Assembly: GCA_017882285.1 (NCBI GenBank)
Contig: JADGPS010000002.1
Location: forward strand, 1-64,000
Direction: 5' to 3'
Length of the DNA stretch: 64,000 nucleotides
Source: Paludibacter sp.
GTDB lineage: Bacteria; Bacteroidota; Bacteroidia; Bacteroidales; Paludibacteraceae
Both the position numbers and the translations under genes were made by a program. Every line of letters begins with the position of its first letter. Positions within the stretch are counted from its first letter, which is position 1. Shown piece by piece: positions 38,534 through 49,800 of this stretch. Under the pieces are notes generated by a model. It was not told the DNA's origin. It saw only the letters and a list, made by a program, of their open reading frames with translations, and did no database searches.

Positions 38534-40957
38534 ATGAAAACTAACCTATTTTGTAAACGACATTTCCTTTCAGTATTTTTTGTCAGCCTGTTCTCTACCT
38601 TTCTTTTTTCGCAGTCAACCACTGTTGTGTTCAATGTAAATATGAAACAACAAATTGTCATTGGTAATTTTAAACCGGCTACTGATTTTGTAGATTTACC
38701 GGGCAGTTTTAATAATTGGAGTTCAACAATGCTCACCGACAGCAATGGCGACAGTATTTATACTGCTTCCATTGCACTCAATGTTGGAGATAATATAGAA
38801 TTTAAAGCCCGAATTAATGGATTGTGGAATGGTAAAGAAGAATTTTCAGGCGGTGGACCAAACCGGACTTATACCGTAGTTCAGAATGGAGTTGTGAGTT
38901 TTTGGTACAATGATGTTATTCCATCAAACGTATTAGCTATTACAGTTCAAGCATCGAGTCGGGCGGTAATTCCCGGCAGTGTTATTCAGTTTTTTGATAA
39001 ATCAAATGGATTTCCTGTTTCATGGGAATGGTCATTTCCGGGGGGTGCACCCCTTACTTCAAGAATCCAAAATCCAGTTATTACTTATTCAACAGAAGGA
39101 AAATTTCCGGTAACATTGAAAATAAAAAATGCCAAAGCAGATTCAATTTCACAAACACTGACCGATTTTATTAATGTATCGAAAGCAAACACCTACTGGT
39201 GGAATGATGCTGTTTTTTATGAAGTATTTGTACGAAGTTTTTACGATCAAAACGGCGATGGCAATGGAGATTTAAAAGGTTTGACTGCAAAATTGGATTA
39301 TCTGAACGATGGCGATTCGACAACTCATACCGATCTGGGAATTACGGGCATCTGGTTAATGCCGGTGATGCTATCGCCCAGTTATCATGGATACGATGTG
39401 ACTGATTATCGCACAATTGAGAGTGATTATGGAACCAATGCAGATTTTACGGCTTTTATTCAGGCTGCTCACCAGCGTGGAATCAAAGTTATTATTGACT
39501 TGGTAATGAACCATACTTCCAATCAAAATCCCTGGTTTACTCAATCTGCGGCAAGTACAACTTCTACATACCGAAACTGGTACAGATGGAATACCACCAG
39601 CCTTGGCGGACAATGGTTTTACAATAACAGCGCTTATTATTACGCAGTGTTTGGGAGTGGTATGCCCGATTTGAATTATGCAGATGCGGATGTAAAGACC
39701 GAAATGTTCGACATTGCACGCTTTTGGTTGCAGGATATGCATGTGGATGGTTTCAGGTTAGATGCAGTGAAATATATTTTTGAAACTGCCACTCAGACCG
39801 AAAATGTACTCGCAACGTTCCAATTCTGGAAAGATTTCATGGCCTCTTATAAATCGGTCAATCCCGAAGCATTTGCAGTAGGAGAAGCGTGGACATCCAC
39901 CAATATTATTAAGAAGTATGTAGAAAACAACGGACTGGATTATTGTTTTGAATTTAATCTGGCTAGTGCTTTGGTCAATGCAGCGAACAACGGCGATGCA
40001 ACTGGTCTTCGGACCCGAGTTGAAGACGCGATGGCAAGTTATCCTTATCTGCAGTTTGGAACGTTCCTCACCAATCATGATCAGGAACGGGTGATGTCAA
40101 CTTTAGGCAACGATTTATCAAAAGCTAAACTTACGGCTCAACTATTGCTGAGCTTTCCGGGTATTCCGTTTATTTATTATGGAGAAGAAATAGGAACTGT
40201 AGGTCCGAAACCCGATGAAAATATTCGTACTCCATTGCAATGGAACAACACTGCCAATGCAGGCTTTAGTACAGGAACGCCCTGGCGAGCACCTCAATCA
40301 GACTACACGACTAAAAATATAACCAGTCAGCAACTTGACAAAACGTCGTTGTGGTCTACTTACAATAAGATGATTCAACTCCGAACGAATGAACCCGCCC
40401 TGCGTAGAGGAAACTATGCAACGGTAACAAGCAATACAATTTCGGCGTTCGTTTTTCTGCGTCAGTACCAGAATGAAACCATTTTTGTTGCATCAAATCT
40501 GAGTAACTCGCCGCTCAGTAATATTGAAATAAGTCTTTATCCGGGCTCTTTGTCTGCGGGCACTTATCAGCTTAAAGATTTACTCACCGGTACAATTCAG
40601 CAAATTGTTGTGACAGCCGACGGTGGAGCTACGTCTCAAAATATTGGCAATCTAGCTGCCCGGGCAACAGCTATTTATAAAGTGATTGGTTATCGTTCGG
40701 GTCTGACTGGTCTGGAATCAAATTCGTTTCTCCTTTTCCCGGTTCCGGCTAATGATAATATAAACATTCAACTTGATAATAAAATTGGTAATAGTGTGAG
40801 CGTAAACATTTGCGATATGTCCGGTAAGGTTTTAAAACAAGAACAAATCACAGGTTCAACTTCTTTGTCGGTGAAAGATTTTTTACCGGGATTTTATGTT
40901 GTGAAAGTAACTGATGGAATTAATACACATTCCGGAAAAATAGTAATTGAAAAATAA
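38534..40957 (+). CDS. GH13 alpha-amylase with PKD-like domain and type IX-like C-terminal domain
   Basis: DLVMNHTS, GFRLDAVKYI, GEAW, TNHDQER; PKD-like WEWSFPGGAP; C-terminal VNICDMSGKVLKQEQ...PGFYVVKVTDG. Confidence 0.92.
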   Translation: MKTNLFCKRHFLSVFFVSLFSTFLFSQSTTVVFNVNMKQQIVIGNFKPATDFVDLPGSFNNWSSTMLTDSNGDSIYTASIALNVGDNIEFKARINGLWNGKEEFSGGGPNRTYTVVQNGVVSFWYNDVIPSNVLAITVQASSRAVIPGSVIQFFDKSNGFPVSWEWSFPGGAPLTSRIQNPVITYSTEGKFPVTLKIKNAKADSISQTLTDFINVSKANTYWWNDAVFYEVFVRSFYDQNGDGNGDLKGLTAKLDYLNDGDSTTHTDLGITGIWLMPVMLSPSYHGYDVTDYRTIESDYGTNADFTAFIQAAHQRGIKVIIDLVMNHTSNQNPWFTQSAASTTSTYRNWYRWNTTSLGGQWFYNNSAYYYAVFGSGMPDLNYADADVKTEMFDIARFWLQDMHVDGFRLDAVKYIFETATQTENVLATFQFWKDFMASYKSVNPEAFAVGEAWTSTNIIKKYVENNGLDYCFEFNLASALVNAANNGDATGLRTRVEDAMASYPYLQFGTFLTNHDQERVMSTLGNDLSKAKLTAQLLLSFPGIPFIYYGEEIGTVGPKPDENIRTPLQWNNTANAGFSTGTPWRAPQSDYTTKNITSQQLDKTSLWSTYNKMIQLRTNEPALRRGNYATVTSNTISAFVFLRQYQNETIFVASNLSNSPLSNIEISLYPGSLSAGTYQLKDLLTGTIQQIVVTADGGATSQNIGNLAARATAIYKVIGYRSGLTGLESNSFLLFPVPANDNINIQLDNKIGNSVSVNICDMSGKVLKQEQITGSTSLSVKDFLPGFYVVKVTDGINTHSGKIVIEK

Positions 40958-41063
40958 GCAATTTACCGATTCATAAAGCCTCAGTTCAGCGTAGTCTTCC
41001 GACATGCAATAAATATTAAATTATTGTCATCCGCAGGATTTATTGTCTGTTAACAAATTTATT

Positions 41064-43928
41064 TTATTTAAACTCTATCATAAACTCAGTCAAACTCTTG
41101 GTAGAAGGAAGACCGATTTTCTTCCGGATACGGGAGCGGGCTACTTCTACTCCTTTGAGTGAAATATTCATCAGGTGAGCAATGTCCTTGCTGGACAGAT
41201 TCAGTCGCAGATAGGCACAGAAGCGCAAATCGTTGGAAGTGAACTCGGGATAATTGATATGTAAGTTGCGGAAGAAATTCTCATGTATGCGGTCGAAGTT
41301 GGTTTGAAAAATAGCCCAGTCGTCTTCCGATGACAAGTTTTCGTCTAACAAACGAATCAGTTTATCGTAATATTTGTTCGGATATTGCGTGCGCAGCTCC
41401 TTTTTCTGCTTGATTACTTCTACTTTAATCGTAGCTAGAATCTCATTTTTCTTGATAATAGTCATGGTCGATTCAGCTAATTCTTTGCTCTTTAGGATCA
41501 GTTTCGATTCCAGATTTTCGTTTTGAAGAGCAATGATTTGTTGTTCTCGTTTTTCAATCTCTTTCCGATGGATTTCTTCTTGTTCTAACCGAACTTTTTC
41601 CTTTTTTTCATGAATTAAACGAAGAATATACAAATAAATACCAACGCCAAACAATACAATCAGAATAAGATACAGAATTCGGGCAGTAATGCTCCAATAT
41701 AAAGGAGGTTCCACTTCGAAACTGTAAGATAATTTCGACAATTTGATGCCGCTCCTGGTCAATACTTCCACGTTCAGCGTATATTCACCGTGAGGCAAAT
41801 AGCTGTATGCTTTTTGCGACGAAGCGGTAGTTTCGCCCCACACTTTGTCTAATCCATCCAGTTTGTAGCGGAAATTTAAATTATTCAGATTGTTGTATAG
41901 CGGATAAAATACGGTAAAAATGATATTATTTCTTCTGAAAGGCGTTGTTGGAGTTGATTTTGATGAAAGAGGCAGAAGAACGGTTACTTTCGATTCGGCA
42001 TCCGAAGTCTGAATACTTTTCAATTGCAAAGCGGTGTGTGAAGTTTTAGTTTGCAATTTATCGGTGTGATACAATGCCAATCCGTTTTCGAGCGTAAAAA
42101 TGCATTCTTCTTCCGAAATCGGGATGATATTTTGATAATCGTCCACTATTTGATTTAAGAAAAGGGCATATTGAACTATATCCAATATTCTGATTTTACC
42201 TGGTTTTACCTGTACCAAAGCTGCTTCGTCATTTTGAATAAACCAGTATAAATCAGCTTTAAAATGACATACACGATAAGCATGTGAGAAATAGCCAAGA
42301 TTTTTATTCAGCTCATCATACGGAATAATTTTCTTTTGAATGTCATCATAGGTATAAAAAGCAGTATTGTCGGTGAATACAACCCGATTATTGATGGAAA
42401 ACACATTAATCGGAAATTTGTGCTGCTGATCCAATGAGTTGAAAGTGCTGATATGCTCCATTTTCTTTAAGTCATGAGTAAGCTGAATGGCATACAACCC
42501 CTGATGCAAATGACTTGCCCAAATAGTTCCGGTGTAATCAATTTCAATATAGCGTATTGGATTTACAAAATTTTCAACGGTATGACTGAATTTCCAGTTT
42601 CCATTCACTCTTTCATAGATACAAAGCTGTGTATAAGTTCCTTGCACCAACACTTCTTTACCATGAATAATGCCTTTTTTGATACAAATTCCGCCTTTTA
42701 CCGGCGAAAGAAAGCGCGTTCCATTTTCCGAAACATCAAAAGTAACTTCGTTATTTCCGCAAATTTGCTGTTTGTCGAATTGATTAATACTCCAAACCTG
42801 ACCTTTGATTTTTGGTTCTAATTGTAGATTATGAATGCTTTTTTTGTCTTTGCTCAGTTCGGCTTTGTACAATCCTTGATTAGTTCCAATATACAAGTTT
42901 GGTTCGTTGTAGCTTAGCGAATAAATAGCACCAACCGAAGGATCGAAAGAGTGAATGTATCGAATCGACGAGTTGAGTTGCAGGAGCGCGATGCCTTTGT
43001 CTAACGCCAGCCACAGGTTATTGTCGCGGTCGCAATACATGCCCAGCACTGTGTTATTTTGCAGAACATTCGACGTGTTAAGCGTCCACAGTTTTTGTCC
43101 TTGTTTGTTGATAGCCGTTACACCATTCAATATGGTTCCAAGCACAATGAATCCATCCGGCGAGATAATCGCGCGGTTTATTTCCGCTTTTTTCAGTTCT
43201 TCGTCCGCATTGGTAACGAAACGGCTAACGGTTGTTCCATCGTACAGGAACAATCCATCCGATTTGGTAACCAATAATGCCCTCGAATTATCGAAAGTCA
43301 AGACAGAAATTACCGGACTTTTCAATAACCCATTATTCAGAGGAACAAACGTATTATTTTTCGAATCTAACGTACCTAGTCCGAACTGATCGGTGTGAGT
43401 GAAAATTGTATGATGGTAGATATTGAAAAACAGAAAGGTGAACGGGCAACGATAGCCTTTTACTTCTCCGTTTTTATAGGTAAAATAGGAAGTAAACGAT
43501 TGAAAAATAATGGTTCCATCCAGATTGAGGATGCTCCATATTTCATCGTTTTGCATTTGGTAATTCCGCAGTTTGGCCGAAAGCGACTGGTAATTCAGCT
43601 GTCCGTTTTTATCTTTTTCGAAATAGCCGAACTCCTCAAACGAACCAGCATAAATCAGGTTATCTTTGTCAATCATCAACGAACGAACTGTTTTATTTCC
43701 TGGTATTTTGTACGTTTGCCACATCGAACCGTCAAATTCCAGTAATCCCTTATTGTTTCCGAAGTACAAAATGCCATCCTTCCCCTGAGCAACCGACCAA
43801 TTTTGGTTCGAAGCATTGTAATCTTTCTTGGTAAATTGAATGACAACGGGGGTAAACTTCTGTCCGATAATGTGTATGGAAATGAAAATCAGGGTAAGAA
43901 GTACATACTTTTTTGAAAAAACATTCAT
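41064..43928 (-). CDS. SusR-like membrane-spanning transcriptional regulator (beta-propeller + Y_Y_Y + TM + coiled coil + LuxR-type HTH)
   Basis: Propeller repeats, LDKVWGETTASSQKAYSYLPHGEYTLNVEV, TM ILYLILIVLFGVGIYLYI, C-terminal LSSKDIAHLMNISLKGVEVARSRIRKKIGL; start moved to Met at 43928. Confidence 0.85.
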   Translation of the reverse strand: MNVFSKKYVLLTLIFISIHIIGQKFTPVVIQFTKKDYNASNQNWSVAQGKDGILYFGNNKGLLEFDGSMWQTYKIPGNKTVRSLMIDKDNLIYAGSFEEFGYFEKDKNGQLNYQSLSAKLRNYQMQNDEIWSILNLDGTIIFQSFTSYFTYKNGEVKGYRCPFTFLFFNIYHHTIFTHTDQFGLGTLDSKNNTFVPLNNGLLKSPVISVLTFDNSRALLVTKSDGLFLYDGTTVSRFVTNADEELKKAEINRAIISPDGFIVLGTILNGVTAINKQGQKLWTLNTSNVLQNNTVLGMYCDRDNNLWLALDKGIALLQLNSSIRYIHSFDPSVGAIYSLSYNEPNLYIGTNQGLYKAELSKDKKSIHNLQLEPKIKGQVWSINQFDKQQICGNNEVTFDVSENGTRFLSPVKGGICIKKGIIHGKEVLVQGTYTQLCIYERVNGNWKFSHTVENFVNPIRYIEIDYTGTIWASHLHQGLYAIQLTHDLKKMEHISTFNSLDQQHKFPINVFSINNRVVFTDNTAFYTYDDIQKKIIPYDELNKNLGYFSHAYRVCHFKADLYWFIQNDEAALVQVKPGKIRILDIVQYALFLNQIVDDYQNIIPISEEECIFTLENGLALYHTDKLQTKTSHTALQLKSIQTSDAESKVTVLLPLSSKSTPTTPFRRNNIIFTVFYPLYNNLNNLNFRYKLDGLDKVWGETTASSQKAYSYLPHGEYTLNVEVLTRSGIKLSKLSYSFEVEPPLYWSITARILYLILIVLFGVGIYLYILRLIHEKKEKVRLEQEEIHRKEIEKREQQIIALQNENLESKLILKSKELAESTMTIIKKNEILATIKVEVIKQKKELRTQYPNKYYDKLIRLLDENLSSEDDWAIFQTNFDRIHENFFRNLHINYPEFTSNDLRFCAYLRLNLSSKDIAHLMNISLKGVEVARSRIRKKIGLPSTKSLTEFMIEFK

Positions 43929-44063
43929 AAGGGTGTGATTTCGATAAAGGCTAACCTTGAGATTGATTTTTTGATTCACAAATAACGGAAAGTTCTTCGA
44001 CATGACAAAATATTTTTGTGCTTATCTGATCCTTGTGATTTGCATTGCCCGAAAATAGCAATA

Positions 44064-44097
44064 AAAAAGCCTCACTGAATCATCAGCAAGGCTTTTT
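44064..44097. terminator. Bidirectional terminator
   Basis: aaaaagcct ... aggcttttt. Confidence 0.75.
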
Positions 44098-44125
44098 CGG
44101 CTTTTATAAAACGTATTTCTAAGAA

Positions 44126-47100
44126 TTATTTATTTGTATCATGAGCAAGTTTCTTATTTTCTTTTTTAATTCTACCTAAACTAATTAGTTTCTGCATTTC
44201 AACGGTAATAGGTGAAGCGATAAATACGGAGGAATAAGTTCCGATAAAAATACCAAACAACATAGCGAAAATAAATCCGCGAATGGTTTCACCACCAAAG
44301 ATAAACATTGAAAGTAAAGTCAGGATTACGGTAGCAGTTGTACTGAATGTTCGTCCTAACATTTCATTTACAGACAGGTTAATCAGTGATATTCTGTCGC
44401 GTTTAGGGAACAGAGAAACGTTTTCACGAATACGGTCATAGTTGATTACAGTATCGTGAACCGAGTATCCGATTACCGTAAGAATAGCCGCGATAAATGC
44501 CTGATCAATTTCCATAGAGAACGGTAAGAATCCGTAGAATAATGAGAATAGACCCAGCGTGATAATAGCATCGTGAGCTAAGGATATGATTGCTCCCAGA
44601 GCATAACCCCATTCTTTGAATCGGATAAAAATATATAAACCGATTCCGAAGATTGCAAGGATTACAGCCCAGATAGCTGATCGTTTAATATCATCAGCCA
44701 CAGTGGGTCCTACCTTTTGAGAACTTTTTATATTTTCCTTAATAAATTCAGCTTTTGTAACCGAAGTTTTAAGTAATGGTTTTAAGTTATCATAGAGTTT
44801 GCCTTCAATTTCGTTATCAATCGTTGGAGCGTTATCGTTGATTTTGTATTTAGTAGCAATACGAACCTGTTTGTCACTTCCGATTGTAATTACCTGAGGC
44901 ATATCTCCTTCAAACGCTTTTTCAAGCATACGGCGAACATTATCTGTACTTACTGGTTTATCAAAAGCTACTATGTAGTTACGTCCTCCTGAGAAATCAA
45001 TACCCAAACTAAAACCACGTGTTGCAAAAGATATGCAGCTGATTACTATCATTGCAACTGATATTCCGTACATCCATTTACGGATTCCCATAAAGTCAAC
45101 TTTCGTATCTTTAAACCAGTTTTTAGTTACACCGGTAATAAACGTAATTTCTTTAGCACTTTCATGGTTAGCATACAAATACAACATGTAACGGGTAAGG
45201 AATACTGCGGTAAAGAATGAAGTCATTACTCCGATTATTTCAGTTACAGCAAATCCTTTAATAGGTCCTGTTCCAAAATAAGCCAAAATCACACCGGTAA
45301 TAACGGTTGTTACGTTCGAGTCGATAATAGCAGAAAGTGCATGGCCAATACCATCGTCAATCGCTTTTCGCATGGTTTTTCCTTTATTCATCTCCTCCCG
45401 GATACGCTCATACATAAGTACGTTTGCATCCACCGCCATACCCAGCGTCAATACAATACCCGCAATACCCGGCAATGTAAGAACAGCACCAAAGGATGCC
45501 AGAACACCGAACAGGAAGAATACATTGATAATCAACGCTATATCGGCAATAAGTCCCGGAACAACTCCGTAATATAAAATCATATAAAGCAATACCAACA
45601 CAAAGGCGATAATAAATGAAATTAATCCATTATTAATAGCTTCTTGTCCCAATGTTGGTCCTACAATGTTTTCTTGAACAATACGTGCCGGAGCAGGCAT
45701 TTTACCGGATTTCAACGTGTTCGCTAAATCCTTTGCTTCTTCAACAGTAAAGTTTCCGGTAATTTGTGAGCTACCTCCGGTAATTTCAGCATTTACTGTT
45801 GGTGCAGAATATACATAACCGTCCAAAGCAATGGCAATTGATTTGCCGATATTATCTTTAGTCATGCGTGCCCAAGTTTTTGAACCTTCGGCATTCATAG
45901 TCATACTTACGTTGGCATACGCTGAAGTCTGACTAAAATCGGCACGGGCATCAGTAATTACATCACCTCCAAGTGGTGCACGTCCATCACGATTGGAAAC
46001 TTTGATAGCGTAAAGTTGGAATATTTCCCCTTTTTTATCAAGAGGTTTAACTCCCCAACGCAACCCTAAGTCGCGGGGTAAAATTTCACGTACCTGTTTG
46101 GTTTTGAAATAGTTATTAATTTGAACAGTATCTTTACTGTGCGCATAACCAATAATAGGTCCACGTCCGGCTTGTCCACCTTGTGCATTTAACTGAAGAA
46201 CAGCAAACAAAGGATTGTCTTTTCTGCTCTTTTCCATCATTTTAGTAGAATCGGTCACATTGGCTGTTTTCTTTTGCAAGGCAGCTTTTAAACTGTCAAC
46301 ATCACTCAATTTTTGAGTTTTTGGTGTGGAGGCAATCGCTTTAGACGCAGTTGTATCTTTTGTCACACTCGCGTTTCCACCGGTTGCATTAAGAGTAGCC
46401 AACAATTTATTTGCTTCAACAATATTATTGATAATTTCATTTAAATCGTATGTTTCCCAAAATTCCAGATTGGCAGAACCCTGAAGCAATTTACGCACAC
46501 GTGCCGGTTCTTTGATACCCGGTAGCTCAACCAAAATACGTCCGTTGCCTAATTTCTGAATGTTAGGTTGAACAACACCAAACCGGTCGATACGTTGGCG
46601 TAACACATTGAATGAGTTAGCAATGGCTCCGTCAACTTCCGTTTTCAACACTTTTACCACATCAGCATTCGAAGTTGTGAGTGAAATTTTATCTTTCAAT
46701 TCGAATGTACTGAAAATAGTTGCCAGTTTGGCTTGCGGATCTATCTTCGTGTAAGCATCAACAAACAAATCGATATAGGATATCTGACTGTTCGTTTTTT
46801 GGAGTTCGGTAGCATTGGCCAATGCCTGATTAAAGTTGGTGTTGGTGTTAAAATCTGATAATGAACGAAGAATATCCGATTCGGAAACTTCAAGTGTAAC
46901 GTTCATTCCACCTTTTAAGTCGAGACCAAGGTTAATTTCTTTATCTCTGCATTCTTTCAGTGTGTAACCCAACCATACTTTTTCACTTCCGATAGAGTCT
47001 AAGTAGTTGTATTCTTTCAATTGATTGCCAACGGCATATTCCTTTGCTTTTTTGTTGTACATATTTGTGACAACACTAAATGAAAGGTAAAATAAACACA

Positions 47101-47149
47101 CTAAGGTGAGTGCAATTGCAAAAAGTCTGATAAGTCCTTTGTTTTGCAT
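44126..47149 (-). CDS. secDF: Protein translocase SecDF fusion
   Basis: LGLDLKGGMNVTLEV, GMAVDANVLMYERIREE, second half SLGIDFSGGRNYIV, GYSVHDTVINYDRIRE. Confidence 0.96.
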   Translation of the reverse strand: MQNKGLIRLFAIALTLVCLFYLSFSVVTNMYNKKAKEYAVGNQLKEYNYLDSIGSEKVWLGYTLKECRDKEINLGLDLKGGMNVTLEVSESDILRSLSDFNTNTNFNQALANATELQKTNSQISYIDLFVDAYTKIDPQAKLATIFSTFELKDKISLTTSNADVVKVLKTEVDGAIANSFNVLRQRIDRFGVVQPNIQKLGNGRILVELPGIKEPARVRKLLQGSANLEFWETYDLNEIINNIVEANKLLATLNATGGNASVTKDTTASKAIASTPKTQKLSDVDSLKAALQKKTANVTDSTKMMEKSRKDNPLFAVLQLNAQGGQAGRGPIIGYAHSKDTVQINNYFKTKQVREILPRDLGLRWGVKPLDKKGEIFQLYAIKVSNRDGRAPLGGDVITDARADFSQTSAYANVSMTMNAEGSKTWARMTKDNIGKSIAIALDGYVYSAPTVNAEITGGSSQITGNFTVEEAKDLANTLKSGKMPAPARIVQENIVGPTLGQEAINNGLISFIIAFVLVLLYMILYYGVVPGLIADIALIINVFFLFGVLASFGAVLTLPGIAGIVLTLGMAVDANVLMYERIREEMNKGKTMRKAIDDGIGHALSAIIDSNVTTVITGVILAYFGTGPIKGFAVTEIIGVMTSFFTAVFLTRYMLYLYANHESAKEITFITGVTKNWFKDTKVDFMGIRKWMYGISVAMIVISCISFATRGFSLGIDFSGGRNYIVAFDKPVSTDNVRRMLEKAFEGDMPQVITIGSDKQVRIATKYKINDNAPTIDNEIEGKLYDNLKPLLKTSVTKAEFIKENIKSSQKVGPTVADDIKRSAIWAVILAIFGIGLYIFIRFKEWGYALGAIISLAHDAIITLGLFSLFYGFLPFSMEIDQAFIAAILTVIGYSVHDTVINYDRIRENVSLFPKRDRISLINLSVNEMLGRTFSTTATVILTLLSMFIFGGETIRGFIFAMLFGIFIGTYSSVFIASPITVEMQKLISLGRIKKENKKLAHDTNK

Positions 47150-47202
47150 GGAAAATTTTATTTAAAATAAGACATTAATTAGTTCAATTTTTTTAAGAGG
47201 TG

Positions 47203-47210
47203 CAAATATA
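47203..47210 (-). promoter_or_regulatory. -7 box TATATTTG upstream of secDF
   Basis: Matches Bacteroidota TAnnTTTG; no clean -33 seen. Confidence 0.4.
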
Positions 47211-47385
47211 GCGTTTTTTTTATTATAAACATAAAAAAAAGGCAGTAAATCTTGTATCTAAAGACTTAAAAAAGAAAAGAACTGACTGTTTCAATTTGGA
47301 ATTGACCTAAATTTAGGTAGAGGTCTTCCAATTTATAAATAGTAAACAAGAGCTATCGATCAATGACCTTTTTCGGGTTCAAAAA

Positions 47386-47413
47386 AACCGCCGTTGATTT
47401 CTCTGTTGGCGGT
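47386..47413 (-). terminator. Terminator of recQ
   Basis: Minus strand accgcc-N15-ggcggttttttt. Confidence 0.75.
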
Positions 47414-47437
47414 CATGAATGATTTTGTACAATCGAA

Positions 47438-49624
47438 TTAATTTCCTATTTCAGAAAGAAATTTGATACGAACAAGTCGCACTTCTGTTTCACTAAAATC
47501 ATCTTCGCCTAATTTGTCAAGGGCTGAATCGATTTTATCAGTTTCGGCAGTTCTGAAATAATCAAAAATTTCGTCGATATGATCCGGATCCATAATCTCA
47601 TCAAGGAAATAATCGATATTAATTTTGGTGCCGGAATAAACAATGGCTTCAATTTCGTCTAACAATTCAAAAATGTCGAGACCTTTTGAAAGCGCAATAT
47701 CGTCTAAAGCAATTTTACGATCAATTGCCTGAATGATAGAAACTTTCAACTTTGATTTGTTGGCTACTGTTCGAACGCGTAAATCTTCGGGTCGAATAAT
47801 TTCGTTTTCTTTGACGTGTACTTTTATTACTTTCAAGAACTCTTCACCATACCGTTTTGCTTTTCCTGCTCCAACGCCCGGAATATTTTGCAATTCTTCG
47901 ATGGTAATCGGGTAGGTGGTTGCCATAGCTTCAAGAGAGGGATCCTGAAAAATAACAAAGGGGGGTACTACCAGTTTCTTCGATAATTTTTTCCGAAGAT
48001 CTTTTAAAATCGAAAACAACACATCGTCCGCTGCGCAAGTTCCACCGGTACTTCTAACGGTAGAATCTTCTTCCTCGTCATCAAATTCATTGTCTTTTAC
48101 AATCGGGAACGGGTGCGGTTTCTTCAAATAGGCTTTTCCTGCTGAGGAAACTTTCAGTAAGCCGTAATTTTCAATTTCTTTGCTAATTAGACCGGCTATC
48201 ATGGCTTGGCGAATAACGGCATGGAGCAATCGTTCATCTTCGTCGGAGGCTGAGCTAAAATTCTCCAGTTCATCGTGTAGATACGATTTTATATCCGATG
48301 TTTCGTTACCTTTTAAAATGTCAACGATATGCTCGGCTTTAAATTTTTCTTTTACAATTAGAATCGTTTCTAACACAAGCGATAATAATTCTTGTCCTTC
48401 AATAAATTTGCGTGGTTTCATACAGTTATCACAACATCCGCAGTTATCTTCCTGATATTCTTCTCCAAAATAATGGAGTAATAATTTCCGTCTGCAAATG
48501 GAAGATTCGGCATAAGCTTGTGTTTCCAATAATAATTGATTGCCAATTTCTTGCTCGGCAACAGGTTTGCCTTGCATAAATTTACGTAGTTTATCTAAAT
48601 CTTTATAAGCATAAAATGCGATACATTGACCTTCCCCGCCATCGCGTCCGCCCCGACCTGTTTCCTGATAGTAACCTTCCAGGCTTTTAGGCATATCGTA
48701 GTGTAATACGTAACGTACATCGGGTTTATCAATTCCCATCCCGAAAGCAATTGTTGCAACAATTATATCGGCTTTTTCCATTAAAAAACTATCTTGATTT
48801 TGACTTCTCACAGCCGAATCCATTCCGGCATGATACGGAAGAACAGAAATGCCGTTCATGTGAAGCGTTTCAGATAATTCTTCTACTTTTTTTCTACTCA
48901 GACAATAAATAATCCCCGACTTGCCAGCTTGTGAACGAATATATTTGATAATATCTTTATCAACATTTGTTGTCTTAGGTCGAACTTCATAATATAAATT
49001 GGGACGATTAAACGACGATTTAAAAACCGATGCATTCAACATTCCAAGATTTTTTTGAATATCATGTTGCACTTTGGGAGTGGCGGTTGCAGTTAGTGCA
49101 ATAAGCGGTGCCACGCCAATGTCGTTGATAATCGGACGAATACGCCGATATTCCGGGCGAAAATCATGTCCCCATTCCGAGATACAATGTGCTTCGTCCA
49201 CAGCGTAAAATGATATTTTTATCTGCTTTAAAAACTCAATATTTTCATCTTTTGTCAGCGACTCGGGTGCAACGTAAAGCAATTTTGTTTTACCGGAAAC
49301 AATATCGGCTTTCACAGCATCAATGGCCTGGCGCGTAAGCGAAGAATTGATAAAGTGGGCGATTCCATCTTCTTCACTAAAATTGCGCATGGCGTCCACC
49401 TGATTTTTCATCAAAGCAATAAGCGGAGATATAACAATGGCAGTCCCTCCCATTAAAAGTGATGGAAGTTGATAGCACAATGATTTCCCTCCACCTGTTG
49501 GCATTAACACAAAAGTGTCCTTGCCATCAAGCACATTTTGAATAATTGCTTCCTGATTTCCTTTGAAGTTGTCGAAACCGAAGTTCTTTTTCAACTGCTT
49601 GGATAATTCAGCTAATTTGGCCAT
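47438..49624 (-). CDS. recQ: ATP-dependent DNA helicase RecQ
   Basis: VLMPTGGGKSLCYQLP, AVDEAHCISEWGHDFRPEY, QETGRGGRDG, HRDC domain. Confidence 0.95.
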   Translation of the reverse strand: MAKLAELSKQLKKNFGFDNFKGNQEAIIQNVLDGKDTFVLMPTGGGKSLCYQLPSLLMGGTAIVISPLIALMKNQVDAMRNFSEEDGIAHFINSSLTRQAIDAVKADIVSGKTKLLYVAPESLTKDENIEFLKQIKISFYAVDEAHCISEWGHDFRPEYRRIRPIINDIGVAPLIALTATATPKVQHDIQKNLGMLNASVFKSSFNRPNLYYEVRPKTTNVDKDIIKYIRSQAGKSGIIYCLSRKKVEELSETLHMNGISVLPYHAGMDSAVRSQNQDSFLMEKADIIVATIAFGMGIDKPDVRYVLHYDMPKSLEGYYQETGRGGRDGGEGQCIAFYAYKDLDKLRKFMQGKPVAEQEIGNQLLLETQAYAESSICRRKLLLHYFGEEYQEDNCGCCDNCMKPRKFIEGQELLSLVLETILIVKEKFKAEHIVDILKGNETSDIKSYLHDELENFSSASDEDERLLHAVIRQAMIAGLISKEIENYGLLKVSSAGKAYLKKPHPFPIVKDNEFDDEEEDSTVRSTGGTCAADDVLFSILKDLRKKLSKKLVVPPFVIFQDPSLEAMATTYPITIEELQNIPGVGAGKAKRYGEEFLKVIKVHVKENEIIRPEDLRVRTVANKSKLKVSIIQAIDRKIALDDIALSKGLDIFELLDEIEAIVYSGTKINIDYFLDEIMDPDHIDEIFDYFRTAETDKIDSALDKLGEDDFSETEVRLVRIKFLSEIGN

Positions 49625-49800
49625 AACAGTAATTAAGTGTAAAAAATGAATGCGAAAGTAATATTTATTGTCGGATTAAATGCACTGGTTTATATGTATT
49701 TTTATTGTTTATTGCAAATATACTCTAATTTGACACTTTTTCTAACAGGTATTTTATAAACAAAAATATAAACAGATTTTATATATACAACATCTTTTGA

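Noticed and set aside
39045-39056. ggggtgcacccc palindrome
   Set aside because: Lies in the PKD-like domain codons (FPGGAPL); explained by coding sequence.
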